Shown: positions 1-9,518, counted from the stretch's first letter. The stretch: DNA of 64,000 nt from Clostridium saccharobutylicum DSM 13864 (GCF_000473995.1 NC_022571.1:3689416-3753415); one strand, 5' to 3'. Notes: a model not told the origin generated them from the letters alone. Program-made: numbers and translations.

Positions 1-492
1 TATTTTAAAGCATAAATATAGTTAATAGTGATTCTACTAAAGTTCTAAAATACTACTTATTTAGATATATGTATATATCTTCAGAAATCATTTATATCTA
101 AAAAGTTATTAGAAGGTCTTCTGGCTCGTAGCTCATTTTACCAAATAGTTCATACAAAGTTAACTATCTCATAAATCTAAAAATTAAATTGTTTATCTAT
201 ATAGATATACAATTTAAGAACTCAACTTATTTGTGATTAATATCTCCACTAGAAATCATATATATATTTGTGAAAGAAGCATTTGAAATTGAGCTGTTGA
301 AGATTTTTAATTGGAGCTTGTTACATTTACTGCTTGTCAAAATGAATATTTGGAACATGCGGAAATGGGCACAAGCTCCCATTTAGAATCTTCCAGCGAA
401 AATTTCATAAGTCCGATGGAACAAATATATATATTATTTCGGTAAATCACCACATAAATCTAAAGTCTTGATTTGGATATCTATAATTCTTT
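1..492. repeat. gene-free stretch with repeat ends
   Basis: No gene is seen here. Two copies of the right end of repeat family 1 lie at about 158-204 and 441-488; both carry CATAAATCTAA, followed by TTTATCTATATAG in the first and GGATATCTATAATT in the second. A further block at about 350-443 (ending AACAAATATATATATTATTT and CGG) matches imperfectly a block at about 42093-42151, so this is a patchwork of dispersed repeats downstream of corA. Confidence 0.6.
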
Positions 493-1476
493 TCAAAACC
501 ACTTATCTCTTTTAAGAAGTAATATGACGCCAATAAATAGTGTTGGAATAAATATCATTCCAAAAACAATCCAAAATGCAAACTCATAATCGTGCATCGG
601 AATTCCCTGCACATTCATAGAAAAAAGTCCACTAACAAGAGTCATAGGTAATATAGCAACTTGAATAATAGTAAACGTACGCATAAGACTGTTAATTGTA
701 TGATTAGTAAGTGCTGCAAATGTATTATCTGCCGATTCTATAACTTCTTTATAATTTTCTAACATGTCCCATATTTTTTCTATCTTATCAGTAATATCAT
801 CAAAGTATAAATCCATATCTTTAGGAAGATATTTTTCAATAACTTTTTCCAGTGTTATCATAACAGGCCTTAATGGCTTAATTACACTTCTATAATTTAT
901 TATTTGCATTTTAGTTCTAGATATTGTTTCAAGCATTGATTTTGAACGATTAGAAAAGACTTGTCTGTTAATTTCATTGACGTTATTTCCAATCTTATCA
1001 AGCATAGGAAAACAATAATCAAATAACGTTTTAGTTATTCCATAGAGTAATAAAGCTGACCCTTCTTCCATGTACTCTTTTCGCACAGATTCTTCTAATT
1101 GACATTTTCGTGCTAGCTTAACCAACGGTTTAAGCTCTCCTTCATGAAGGGTTACAAGATAATCATGACCTATAAATATATCTATTTCCTCAGAATCAAG
1201 TCTGAAAAGTTCTTTTTTATATCTTGGAAGATGAAGAACAATAAAACTATAGTCCTCATAAGAATCTATCTTTGATCTTTGATGTTCAGTCATACAATCC
1301 TCCAAAAGAAGTTCATGGAAGTCATACATGTCTTCAAGCATTGTAATCTCTTTTTCGGTAGGTCTTATAATATCAATCCATTTAAGTCCATTGAATTCAA
1401 TAATCTTTACTTCTGAATTTAGTTTCATCAAAGTAACATCATTCTTTTTATCACTTTTAAATGGCAATGTAAACAT
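493..1476 (-). CDS. corA: CorA-family divalent metal ion transporter
   Basis: Predicted inner-membrane Mg2+/Co2+ channel of the CorA superfamily, 327 aa, normal family length. A long acidic cytoplasmic helical domain (residues 1-260) precedes two C-terminal membrane helices (about 265-285 and 298-320) and a basic tail, the CorA layout. The signature GMN between the helices, which forms the selectivity filter in known CorA proteins, reads Ser-Met-Asn here (about residue 287, in LFSMNVQGIP). The start is ATG preceded by GGAGGGAG. It stands alone and its leader holds a hairpin (1498-1546). Family assignment is secure; the transported ion is not, because of the altered motif. Confidence 0.85.
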   Translation of the reverse strand: MFTLPFKSDKKNDVTLMKLNSEVKIIEFNGLKWIDIIRPTEKEITMLEDMYDFHELLLEDCMTEHQRSKIDSYEDYSFIVLHLPRYKKELFRLDSEEIDIFIGHDYLVTLHEGELKPLVKLARKCQLEESVRKEYMEEGSALLLYGITKTLFDYCFPMLDKIGNNVNEINRQVFSNRSKSMLETISRTKMQIINYRSVIKPLRPVMITLEKVIEKYLPKDMDLYFDDITDKIEKIWDMLENYKEVIESADNTFAALTNHTINSLMRTFTIIQVAILPMTLVSGLFSMNVQGIPMHDYEFAFWIVFGMIFIPTLFIGVILLLKRDKWF

Positions 1477-1497
1477 AATAATCTCCCTCCATTTTTA

Positions 1498-1546
1498 GGG
1501 AAGATTATTAAATCAGGTTAGACGAGTATTAGGACTTAATCTTCCC
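1498..1546. promoter_or_regulatory. hairpin in the corA leader
   Basis: Perfect 10-bp inverted repeat, GGGAAGATTA at 1498-1507 and TAATCTTCCC at 1537-1546, with a 29-nt loop. On the plus strand it is followed at once by TTTTTT, so it looks like a terminator facing away from corA. On the corA mRNA it would sit just upstream of the ribosome binding site. It does not resemble the M-box riboswitch, which is much longer. Confidence 0.45.
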
Positions 1547-1552
1547 TTTTTT

Positions 1553-1864
1553 AATATTAAATTTTTATAATTTTTTTGGGACAGATAGTCATCCACTCAA
1601 ATTCACCCACCCTTTTTATTTAAATAAATAAAAATATTTTTATAGTTTTCATATATTTATTGATTTTAAATACGCCTTTTAAAGTATAATAATATAATTC
1701 AAAATTTTGATGTATTTTGATTTTTAATCATAAAATATTAAACTCCCAAAATTTATAAAAAACAAAATAAAATTACTCATCTCATTTATTTTATTCAATT
1801 ATTCTCATTCTGGTACCAAAATACATGCAATCAAGAAGCAATTTATATTTAAATAATTTTAATT
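1553..1864. other. AT-rich intergenic region
   Basis: Nothing recognisable beyond AT-rich sequence between two minus-strand genes; it must contain the promoter of corA and the 3' end of the flavodoxin transcript lies on its other side. No open frame of note and no strong hairpin was seen. Confidence 0.4.
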
Positions 1865-2392
1865 TTACGAATTTACATAATCTATTAATTTCTCTATATA
1901 CTTCTTATTTGTAAAATCTACAGGATTATCATATGCATCAAGCATCTCTTTTTCCTCATCTGTTAAGTCTTCCTTCTTTTTGCTCTTTATCTTATTCTTC
2001 ATAAGTGTCATAAGAAATTTATCAAAAGAATTTAATTCATTATAGTTAAATCCACCTCTAAAATAGAAAAACTTGATGTGTTTTTGCTGCTCTGGTGTAA
2101 AATTTTTATCTTTAACTTCATTTATTACATTTTCTTTCGATGATGATGCCCCTGTTGCAAAAACTATTATCTTTTTATTCTTAAGCTTATCAAAGTTTTT
2201 TGTTATTAGTTTTATACCAATAACACCTGAAGCATATAAGCTTCCACCATAAATTATGGTATCGTACTCATTAAGCATTTCCCTGGTTGCTTTTGATGAT
2301 TTAAATATATCTGCTTTCAACTCTTTAGATATCCATTCTGCATATTTCTTCGTAAAACCTGTTTTTGACTTATATATTACTACAATTTTCAT
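1865..2392 (-). CDS. flavodoxin-domain protein
   Basis: Predicted cytoplasmic FMN-binding electron carrier or HemG-like oxidase fragment of the flavodoxin fold, 175 aa. The N-terminal phosphate loop is visible as YKSKTGFTKKYAEW, and the later strands IIYGGSLYASG and IVFATGASS fit the FMN-contacting loops of the family. The ATG at 2392 is chosen over an in-frame GTG nine bases upstream because AGAAGGTG precedes it at the right spacing and the GTG lies inside that ribosome binding site. The redox partner is unknown. Confidence 0.75.
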   Translation of the reverse strand: MKIVVIYKSKTGFTKKYAEWISKELKADIFKSSKATREMLNEYDTIIYGGSLYASGVIGIKLITKNFDKLKNKKIIVFATGASSSKENVINEVKDKNFTPEQQKHIKFFYFRGGFNYNELNSFDKFLMTLMKNKIKSKKKEDLTDEEKEMLDAYDNPVDFTNKKYIEKLIDYVNS

Positions 2393-2778
2393 TATTTTCA
2401 CCTTCTAAATTGAATGATTAATTGCCCTAAGATATTTTATTAAATCTGCCCTATTCAAATCCTTATACACTTACAATATAATAAAGTTTTATAATTTTAA
2501 TAACTTAATAATATATTAATTTAATAATCTAAATTATAAATCCATTAATTATTGCCTAAAAAACATCAATTACATATTTTTCTAAATTATAACACACCTT
2601 ACAACTGAATCACCAAATAATGTCAATTATCTTTTATCTTAAATAATTAAAACATCTCTCCTTCTTTCAGTTTGCTATCACAGAGCTCTAAATTCCATCT
2701 TATTTATCTAAAGCTTCTCAATCACCTTATTAATTTACCTCCATATATTAAAGTATGGATGTAAAAGGAGGAACATAT
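2393..2778. other. AT-rich divergent intergenic region
   Basis: Lies between the divergent flavodoxin and ytaF genes and should contain both promoters. No hairpin, repeat or additional open frame that I can support was seen, apart from the strong AAAGGAGG ribosome binding site of ytaF at 2762-2770. Confidence 0.4.
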
Positions 2779-3393
2779 ATGATATTATTTTTATCAGCAT
2801 TACTATATAGTTTTTCATCTAATTTAGATAATTTAGTTGTGGGAATAGCTTACGGAATAAAAAAAATAAAAATAGGAATGATTGCCAATCTTGTAATTGC
2901 AGTTGTAACTTCTATCGGAACACTTTTATCTATGTTAATAGGAGCTTATATAACAACATTTTTACCACTCTATTTTGCTAATATAATAGGTGCTACAATT
3001 ATTATTATATTAGGAGCATATTTTTCAATTGAAAGTATACTAAAACTTAGAAATAACAATAATTCAAAAGAGCTCGCTTTAAAAGATGTTACAGATATGA
3101 TTGAATATGCAGAAAAATCTGACTTAGATAACTCTGGAAGTATAAGTATTAAAGAAGCTTTTTTTGTAGCAATTGGTCTGACTTTTAATAACATGGGTAC
3201 TGGGCTAGCTGCAAGCATAACAGGTGTTAGTATTGAACTTACCGTAGTATCTACATTTATATTGAGTCTTTTTATACTTTTATTTGGGGAATCCCTAGGT
3301 AATCATGTTCTCGGAAAACTTTGTGGAAAATATGCAGCATTATTTTCAGGTCTACTACTCATAATACTTGGTATCGTTGAATTAATTAACTAA
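2779..3393 (+). CDS. ytaF: YtaF-type sporulation membrane protein (MntP-like)
   Basis: Integral membrane protein of the YtaF/MntP superfamily, 204 aa. It has two homologous halves of three helices each, with the repeat signature SNLDNLVVGIAYG near the N terminus and FNNMGTGLAASI in the second half, as in manganese exporter MntP and the sporulation protein YtaF. The central hydrophilic loop contains DLDNSGSISIKEA, which resembles an EF-hand loop and is usual in YtaF. ATG 2779 is preceded by AAAGGAGG; an upstream in-frame ATG at 2755 lies before that site and is rejected. The substrate is not established. Confidence 0.8.
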   Translation: MILFLSALLYSFSSNLDNLVVGIAYGIKKIKIGMIANLVIAVVTSIGTLLSMLIGAYITTFLPLYFANIIGATIIIILGAYFSIESILKLRNNNNSKELALKDVTDMIEYAEKSDLDNSGSISIKEAFFVAIGLTFNNMGTGLAASITGVSIELTVVSTFILSLFILLFGESLGNHVLGKLCGKYAALFSGLLLIILGIVELIN

Positions 3394-3395
3394 TT

Positions 3396-3776
3396 TTTAT
3401 AGAGATTTAGACTTATGCATTATAATATATCTCAACTAGAAAGAAGCTGTATTCTTTTTCGTAGTGTTGCATTTATAGCAACTGATAAAAAGAATACAGC
3501 TTCTCTCTGCAAGTTATCATATAAGTCTAAATTCAAAGTTATTTATCTACATAGAGTTTTACAATGTGAATAGAGCTTATGTGAATCTAAGCCCAAATTA
3601 GATACATATTTCTCTGTTTGTTATATATTAAATTCTCAATGAGGAATTCTATATAGATATCCAATTTATACCTCACACTTATGCTTTGAATATATATCCA
3701 AAAGTAGAAATATAGGTGATTCATTTGTGTAGTGTTACCTCTATTCCAGTTAGCTACTACATAAATCTATTGGACA
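3396..3776. repeat. palindromic repeat family 1, one full copy plus an end
   Basis: A ~165-nt near-palindrome at 3396-3560: outer arms ATTTAGACTTATG (about 3404) and ATAAGTCTAAAT (about 3521-3532), inner perfect 18-bp arms at 3442-3459 and 3487-3504 (core AGAAGCTGTATTC). It extends into TTATTTATCTACATAG. A second right end (AGTTAGCTACTACATAAATC) lies at about 3746-3765, and AAATTAGATACATATTT near 3597 is the reverse complement of a block at 42135. The copy can also act as a terminator between convergent ytaF and the GH113-like gene. Confidence 0.7.
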
Positions 3777-4891
3777 TTTGTATTAGAATACCAATTCCTA
3801 ATGATTTGCGTACTTTCTTCACTAGGATAATACATCTTATCAGAACTAGTTTCTCCTATAGCAAATACAGAAAAGCCAAGATTCCATGGCTTATCTTCAA
3901 ACACTCTTCTATATGCTTCAAAGCAGTTTGCTTGTTCCATATTATTAACAACATTAGAAACTAAGGGATTATATGGCTCAACTGATGCTTTATTAGTTCT
4001 TGGGAATCCTAATTCTCCAAAGAAAATTGGTTTATTCCATTTATCATAAAAATTCTTTATTTGTTGTTCTACATTTTGTTTTCTATTATATATTTCTGTA
4101 CTTTGTAATGCACTTACTAAATTATCTACTGTATTAGTATCATTATTAGTTAATTGAAAATATGCTGCTACAGATATAAAATCTACTTTTGAAAATATCT
4201 TATTATTCAATTTGTCTTCATATTTCTTTGTTAATTCGGGTGCAAAATCTTGTGCAGTAATCCAAAAATTCGTTCTATATGTAACTAGTCCTTTATAATG
4301 TGCTCGAACATAATCAACTAAATCACACATTCTGTCTTCATCCTGCTCCATATATACAAAACTTGTACCCATGTTTAATGCATCTACATTATACGGTACA
4401 GCTACATCTTTGATTAAATTTGCCAAAACATTATTTTTCCAATTATAAAAAAAGTTATTTAAATCATCTGGTTTCCATTCCGTTTCCCCTACACTTCCAT
4501 TTTCTATCCATGGATAAGGCTCTAATATTATATTTATCTTCTTAAATCTCAATTTTTTAATTAATTCTATAGCACGCTTCTCACTTCCACTATCTATTGC
4601 CATATTACTAGAAGTTCTATTATCAATATTTATTACTACTGGAACATTTAAAGTATTTAGCTGAAGTTTATCTATATCTTGAAGCACTTGATCAATATTA
4701 TAGTCTGTAGATAAATTTCCTGATTTAATCTTTGTTTGAAATTTTGAATCTAATGTTTTGCCTTCTATTTTGTTTATCATCGTATTAATATATCCTCTTG
4801 AATTGACATTAATTTTATAAGCATAAAACGCAAGTGAAAATATGCTTAAGATAATAACTATTGCAATTACCCACTTCCTCTTATTAATCAT
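3767..4891 (-). CDS. membrane-anchored GH113-like TIM-barrel protein
   Basis: N-terminal membrane anchor (residues 7-26) followed by an extracellular ~345-residue domain resembling glycoside hydrolase family 113 (beta-mannanase-type TIM barrel). Family-like elements are IILEPYPWIENG, DFISVAAYFQL and the nucleophile-type strand PIFFGELGFP with Glu near residue 292. The strand expected to carry the acid/base Glu (GTEL in relatives as I recall them) reads GTSF near residue 173. ATG is preceded by AAAGGAGG. It is a single gene. It could be a polysaccharide hydrolase or a non-catalytic relative; the family call is moderate. Confidence 0.6.
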   Translation of the reverse strand: MINKRKWVIAIVIILSIFSLAFYAYKINVNSRGYINTMINKIEGKTLDSKFQTKIKSGNLSTDYNIDQVLQDIDKLQLNTLNVPVVINIDNRTSSNMAIDSGSEKRAIELIKKLRFKKINIILEPYPWIENGSVGETEWKPDDLNNFFYNWKNNVLANLIKDVAVPYNVDALNMGTSFVYMEQDEDRMCDLVDYVRAHYKGLVTYRTNFWITAQDFAPELTKKYEDKLNNKIFSKVDFISVAAYFQLTNNDTNTVDNLVSALQSTEIYNRKQNVEQQIKNFYDKWNKPIFFGELGFPRTNKASVEPYNPLVSNVVNNMEQANCFEAYRRVFEDKPWNLGFSVFAIGETSSDKMYYPSEESTQIIRNWYSNTNVQ

Positions 4892-5609
4892 TTCTACCTC
4901 CTTTGTATTATAAAAATTATCTATAAATTCAATTATAAAAATTAAACTTATCCAAATTTAGTAACGCAAAATATATATAATAACCAATCATTCTGACCTA
5001 TTATTTTTTTATTTTAACTTATTAAATTTGTATCTTAAACTTTATAAATACATTGACATTATAGCATATTTAAAAATATACAATTAATAAAATGTTAAAA
5101 ACATGCTTGTTTTTGTTAATTTTTATAATAAATATCACCTTTTGTAATGATAAAGCATAATTCTTTTTTTGTTCCACATCACCTACAGCATCACCTATTA
5201 CATCATTTTTTCAAATAAAGCTTTTTAATAATTTAATACTTATCCAATGACATTTATGATAAATAATTATTTTTTCTGTGTAAATCATGAGAATCTGCAT
5301 CTATATATTTCATTTTTTCGAATTATTAACAACAATGAATTTGCAAGAAATACTTCAAATTTATTCATAAAGCTTACTTATTCAAAATATACAGTAGATA
5401 ACTATTTATAATATAAATCGCGTTTTTTTAGATATTTTTATAATATATATGCTAATAAAATTTCATATTTGTATAAATTTATACCTAAAAAAATTGCAAG
5501 AAATTATTTATGTATTCACGAAAATGCAACTTTATACTTGCAAAATGTCAAATTAATTGATAAAATTACATGTATATATTAGAAAAAACTAGGAAAGAAG
5601 AGATTAATT
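4892..5609. other. long divergent intergenic region with dtpT promoter
   Basis: About 700 nt of very AT-rich DNA between divergent genes. The only element I can support is a sigma-A type promoter for the peptide transporter: TTGCAA at 5538-5543, a 17-nt spacer and TAAAAT at 5561-5566, placing transcription about 35 nt before its start codon. No other gene or strong hairpin was seen. Confidence 0.5.
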
Positions 5610-7013
5610 ATGGAACTTAAACAATCAAATGAGACTACGAATAAAGTTTCAGATCATAAAACAAGCAAAATGAAACACCCACCTGGTTTGTATATGTTAT
5701 TTTGTACTGAAATGTGGGAAAGATTTAGTTACTATGGTATGAGAGCTTTACTTGTAATGTATCTAACTACCGAATTTGTAAGCGGTGGACTTGGTATTGA
5801 TAAAGTTACCGCAGTAAAGATGTATGGTATATTTACATCACTTGTATATCTTACTCCACTAGCTGGTGGATATATATCAGATAGATATATAGGACATAGA
5901 AAAGCTATCACCATCGGTGGAATAATAATGGCTTTAGGACAATTTACATTGTTCTCACATCAAAGTATGACAGCATTATATATCGGATTATTTTTACTTA
6001 TAATTGGTAATGGTTTCTTTAAACCAAATATTTCAACATTAATCGGAGATTTATATCCAGAAGGAGATAAAAGAAAGGATGCCGCTTTCACTATTTTCTA
6101 TATGGGAATAAACTTAGGATCATTCTTTGCTCCACTTGTATGTGGTACTTTAGCAGAAAATTTAATGGCAACAAAACAAGCAGGAGAAATTATACATTAT
6201 GGTTTTAGATATGGTTTCTTAGCTGCTGGTATCGGTATGGTTATAGGACAAGTAATATTTAATCTATTATCAAATAAATATCTTGGAGATATTGGTAAAA
6301 CCCCAGTAGTTAAAGCTAATAAGTCTTCAGATAAAAATGATGCAAACAAACCTTTAACTAAACAAGAAAAGAATAGAACTATTGTTATATGTATATTAAC
6401 AGCTTTTGTTGTAGTATTCTGGACAGGCTTTGAACAAGCTGGAAGTTCACTTACCATTTATACTCAACAATATGTAAACAGAAACGTTGGTGGATGGGAA
6501 GTTCCAGTTTCATGGTTCCAATCATTAAACCCATTATTTATAGTACTATTTGGAATCCCTGTGTCAAAATTATGGCTTAAATTAGCTAACAGAAAAAAAG
6601 GTGATTTAAGCATTCCTACAAAAATGGCAATCGGTATGATAATGCTAGGTATCGGTTTCATACTAATGGTAGGCGCTGTAATGCAAAGAGGCGGAAATGT
6701 ACAAGATACTGCAATAAAAGCTAACATGCTATGGCTTGTAGGTGCTTATTATCTTCATACTATGGGAGAACTTTGTCTTTCACCAGTAGGACTTTCAATG
6801 GTAAGCAAATTAGCTCCAGCTAAGATTGCATCATTCCTAATGGGTGTATGGTTATTAAGTAGTTTTATTGCTAATGAATTAGCAGGAGTTATCGCTTCAT
6901 ACACAGAAACTCTAGGGCACTTAGAAATATTCGGTGGAATAGCTGTTGTTTCAATATTAATAGGATTAATCCTATTAGCTTTAAATAAAACATTAGTAAA
7001 AATGATGGAATAA
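5610..7013 (+). CDS. dtpT: proton-dependent di/tripeptide transporter (POT/PTR family)
   Basis: Inner-membrane proton symporter importing di- and tripeptides, 467 aa, typical of bacterial DtpT. The POT signature EMWERFSYYG with the conserved E-x-x-E-R-F lies at residues 34-43, GGYISDRYIGHR is in the loop after helix 2-3, and the second PTR2 signature FYMGINLGSFFAPL lies near residue 168. Hydrophobicity supports about 14 helices with a charged cytoplasmic loop around residues 235-255. It is monocistronic, with a promoter at 5538-5566 and a nested hairpin after it. Confidence 0.92.
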   Translation: MELKQSNETTNKVSDHKTSKMKHPPGLYMLFCTEMWERFSYYGMRALLVMYLTTEFVSGGLGIDKVTAVKMYGIFTSLVYLTPLAGGYISDRYIGHRKAITIGGIIMALGQFTLFSHQSMTALYIGLFLLIIGNGFFKPNISTLIGDLYPEGDKRKDAAFTIFYMGINLGSFFAPLVCGTLAENLMATKQAGEIIHYGFRYGFLAAGIGMVIGQVIFNLLSNKYLGDIGKTPVVKANKSSDKNDANKPLTKQEKNRTIVICILTAFVVVFWTGFEQAGSSLTIYTQQYVNRNVGGWEVPVSWFQSLNPLFIVLFGIPVSKLWLKLANRKKGDLSIPTKMAIGMIMLGIGFILMVGAVMQRGGNVQDTAIKANMLWLVGAYYLHTMGELCLSPVGLSMVSKLAPAKIASFLMGVWLLSSFIANELAGVIASYTETLGHLEIFGGIAVVSILIGLILLALNKTLVKMME

Positions 7014-7093
7014 TCTTGACTTATGTTTTAATGAAATAAATTTAAATATGCATTTATTTCATCGTACTTAAGAAAACTTAAATATAAAACAAA

Positions 7094-7168
7094 AAATGGA
7101 AGGTTGCTCATACATTAGTTTGTCAAAATAATCATTAGGACAAGCTAATGTAAAACAACCTTCCATTT
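7094..7168 (+). terminator. nested hairpin downstream of dtpT
   Basis: Outer perfect 13-bp arms AAATGGAAGGTTG (7094-7106) and CAACCTTCCATTT (7156-7168) enclose a second stem ACATTAGTTTGTC (7112-7124) / GACAAGCTAATGT (7139-7151, one wobble pair). It is followed by AATTTTCTTC. It fits a bidirectional terminator between convergent genes and the layered design of the palindromic repeats elsewhere in the window. Confidence 0.6.
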
Positions 7169-7239
7169 AATTTTCTTCTACTTCTCTCGTTCACTATCAT
7201 TTCAATTGAATATGAATAAAATTAATCTCTTACAAATCA

Positions 7240-7611
7240 TTAATTTACCTTACTCACACTTAATTTGTAATCTCCAACAAAATCATTATAGTTTGCTAAA
7301 ATGGTATACTCCTCATCTTTATCTACAGTTAATTCCTGAGAAGATTTTGAGTTAACAGCAAATTCTTGTATTACTTTTTTGTTCGAATCAATTAAACTTA
7401 ATTTTAAGACCCCATCTTTAATATTTGAACTATAATTCACTTTTAACCTATTAGACTTTTTTACATTAAAACTTCCACTTAATATATTTGACTGCCTTGA
7501 TGTAATATTATCTTTTACTACAGCTAACTCAGAAAAGTCTGATTCTTTATATATAACTGTTCCTAATATGATTAATATTATAACCCAAATCACTACTCTA
7601 GTTTTTTTCAA
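7240..7611 (-). CDS. small membrane-anchored extracellular protein, unknown
   Basis: A 123-aa protein with a basic start and one hydrophobic segment (residues 5-22), followed by a ~95-residue polar domain rich in beta-type sequence (LKVNYSSNIKDGVLKLSLID, DEEYTILANYNDFVGDYKLSV). I do not recognise the family; the tail resembles small beta-sandwich domains in which a stress or ligand-binding role is common, but that is inference. The start is TTG with AAGGTG five bases before it. It lies alone, downstream of the yidC terminator. Confidence 0.6.
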   Translation of the reverse strand: MKKTRVVIWVIILIILGTVIYKESDFSELAVVKDNITSRQSNILSGSFNVKKSNRLKVNYSSNIKDGVLKLSLIDSNKKVIQEFAVNSKSSQELTVDKDEEYTILANYNDFVGDYKLSVSKVN

Positions 7612-7671
7612 ATAAACACCTTCTTACTCATATTAATACTCTTTATAATTTTTTGACAAATAGACCACAGC

Positions 7672-7709
7672 AAAAAATACCACACGTGTTAAATCATGTG
7701 GTATTTTTT
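7672..7709 (-). terminator. terminator after yidC operon
   Basis: Perfect 13-bp arms, AAAAAATACCACA (7672-7684) and TGTGGTATTTTTT (7697-7709). Symmetric A and T runs make it work in either direction; it follows the minus-strand yidC gene by about 105 nt. Confidence 0.8.
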
Positions 7710-7814
7710 ATAATATTTATTTTTTATCTCATATTATTGAATTGAATTCACACTATATTTCACTTAAAAATAAGAAATCTTCTCCAACATGATAAGCTTT
7801 TTATTTAAACTTCT

Positions 7815-8459
7815 TTATACATATAATTCTTTTCTTCTAACATACACCCTAAATGCTACTTCTTCAATAAATGAAAACAAACTAGATGTTATTAAATATA
7901 TACCTAATGCAACAGGCGCTTTAAATGTTATTAAAGCACTCATAATACCAGGTATTATAATATTAACTTTACTTAATTTAGATTGAGTTGCTATTCTTAA
8001 AAAAGGCATATATGATAATATGTTTGGACTTAGAACAGAAATCATATATATTATAGGTACAATAAACAAATTATCTGTCGCCTTCAAATTCATCACCCAT
8101 GGTACAATCATACTTCCAACCTGCATGGGCATCTTTGAAACTACATTATATAAAGTAAAAAATATAGGTATTTGAAGTAAACTTGTTAATGAGCCTATCA
8201 TTCCTTTTGCACTTTGCTCATAGAATTTTCTAGTTTCAACATCTAATTTTTCTTTATTATTTTTATACTTTTCTTTTATTCTTTCTAGATCCTTAGATAC
8301 TTCCTGCTGCTCTTTCATCCTAAGCTTTTGTTTAAATGAAAGTGGAACAAGTAAAAACTTTACTGATATTGTTAGCAATATGATTGCTATCCCTAAATCT
8401 CCTGTAATATTAAAAAAATAATTAAGTGAATTATTAAATATATTAAAAATGATGTTCAT
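7815..8459 (-). CDS. yidC: YidC/Oxa1-family membrane protein insertase (short paralogue)
   Basis: Insertase that helps small proteins into the cytoplasmic membrane. 214 aa with five predicted helices and the YidC hallmarks: a first helix then GDLGIAIILLTISVKFLLVPLSFKQ, a charged cytoplasmic coiled hairpin (QEVSKDLERIKEKYKNNKEK), and LLQIPIFFTLYNVV. It lacks the lipobox and periplasmic extension of the main Gram-positive housekeeping copies, so it is probably a second, accessory YidC. ATG follows TAGGAGGAA. The small membrane gene upstream is 34 nt away and likely cotranscribed. Confidence 0.85.
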   Translation of the reverse strand: MNIIFNIFNNSLNYFFNITGDLGIAIILLTISVKFLLVPLSFKQKLRMKEQQEVSKDLERIKEKYKNNKEKLDVETRKFYEQSAKGMIGSLTSLLQIPIFFTLYNVVSKMPMQVGSMIVPWVMNLKATDNLFIVPIIYMISVLSPNILSYMPFLRIATQSKLSKVNIIIPGIMSALITFKAPVALGIYLITSSLFSFIEEVAFRVYVRRKELYV

Positions 8460-8493
8460 ATTTTTCCTCCTAAAATTTAAGATATAAAAAACA

Positions 8494-8730
8494 TCATTTC
8501 ATCTTAAACTGCGTACAATACCGCCAAATATCATATTTCTGAAAAGAAATATAATCTCTTATTATCATGAGCCTTGAATACTCTAAAAATTTAGTATAAA
8601 TCTTCTTTATATATTTATATTCAAACTTTTTTATACAGCTTTTAAAATATGTAATCACATAAGTAATAACACCTATAAAAAACATTAAAACAAAAAGTAT
8701 TTGTATAATATTTATTAATTCTGATTTCAT
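8494..8730 (-). CDS. small membrane protein upstream of yidC, unknown
   Basis: 78 aa with one long hydrophobic segment (residues 6-29) and a basic, aromatic tail (YKYIKKIYTKF, YDIWRYCTQFK). The start is supported by GAGG seven bases upstream of ATG. No family is recognised. The 34-nt gap to the downstream YidC paralogue suggests one transcript, so this could be a dedicated client or partner of that insertase; this is inference from position only. Confidence 0.6.
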   Translation of the reverse strand: MKSELINIIQILFVLMFFIGVITYVITYFKSCIKKFEYKYIKKIYTKFLEYSRLMIIRDYISFQKYDIWRYCTQFKMK

Positions 8731-8870
8731 AAAGTTACCTCACAAGTTATATATGTGTATATTATACTATATTATGTATCATTTGCAATTATATATAAAA
8801 TATTATATTAACTTAAATACCTTAAATTAGTTATATATTAGATTTGCAGTTTGAATATCTATAAGAACTT

Positions 8871-9206
8871 CTAACTTCTAGGTGCATACATAATTATAAT
8901 AACACCTATTAATGCTACAGCTCCTCCAATCAAATCAAATTTATCAGGTGTTACATTATCAATTTTCCATCCCCATAAAATTGATAATACAATAAATATT
9001 CCACCATATGGCGCATACACTTTACCAAAATTCGAATTTGCAGGTTGAAATGTAGGAATTATACCATATAAAATCAATACTATTGCTCCTACAATTCCAT
9101 ATAAAAAACTTTTTCCATCACGTAACCATATCCATATAAGGTATCCGCCTCCGATTTCAAATATTCCTGCTAATATAAAATAAAACATAGATTTTATGAT
9201 TTCCAT
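8871..9206 (-). CDS. YnfA-family (UPF0060) membrane protein
   Basis: 111-aa four-helix membrane protein of the UPF0060/YnfA family, related in size and layout to small multidrug exporters. Family motifs are visible: LAGIFEIGGGYLIWIWLR at the start, RVYAPYGG-like GKVYAPYGGIFI, and the C-terminal DLIGGAVALIGVIIIMYAP. ATG 9206 is chosen because AAGGAG lies nine bases before it and the length then equals the family norm; an in-frame ATG eight codons upstream has no ribosome binding site. Substrate unknown. Confidence 0.85.
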   Translation of the reverse strand: MEIIKSMFYFILAGIFEIGGGYLIWIWLRDGKSFLYGIVGAIVLILYGIIPTFQPANSNFGKVYAPYGGIFIVLSILWGWKIDNVTPDKFDLIGGAVALIGVIIIMYAPRS

Positions 9207-9518
9207 ATACTTATACTCCTTAATACTCATTTTTTTAACCGCACAATTTTAAAATATTAAAAACAATAGTTAAATAAATATACATAGCTCTATTTTTACT
9301 TTCTCCATATGCAAATGTTCTTGCAATACCAATAGCTCCAATTGTATCCAACCTATGCTATAAATTATTTTTAATAACCAATATATTATTATTGTACAAT
9401 AGTATTTTACCCTTTTGATACTTTACTAAATATTTTGAATATATTTCTTTCATTTTCGAATAATACAATTAAGTAATTTAAATAAAAAATATTAGAATTA
9501 TCAAAGGTGGTTAATCTA
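9207..9518. other. divergent intergenic region
   Basis: AT-rich DNA between ynfA (minus) and the first secreted paralogue (plus). Apart from the ribosome binding site AAAGGTGG of the downstream gene (9504-9511), nothing clear was seen. Confidence 0.4.

Noticed and set aside
1498..1546. M-box Mg2+ riboswitch upstream of corA
   Set aside because: The hairpin is only 49 nt and lacks the conserved multi-helix M-box core; only a simple stem is visible.
2755..2778. Eight-codon N-terminal extension of ytaF
   Set aside because: It contains the AAAGGAGG ribosome binding site of the real ATG at 2779.
7789..7986. Open frame on the plus strand over yidC
   Set aside because: Shadow of the yidC gene; no ribosome binding site and low-complexity composition.
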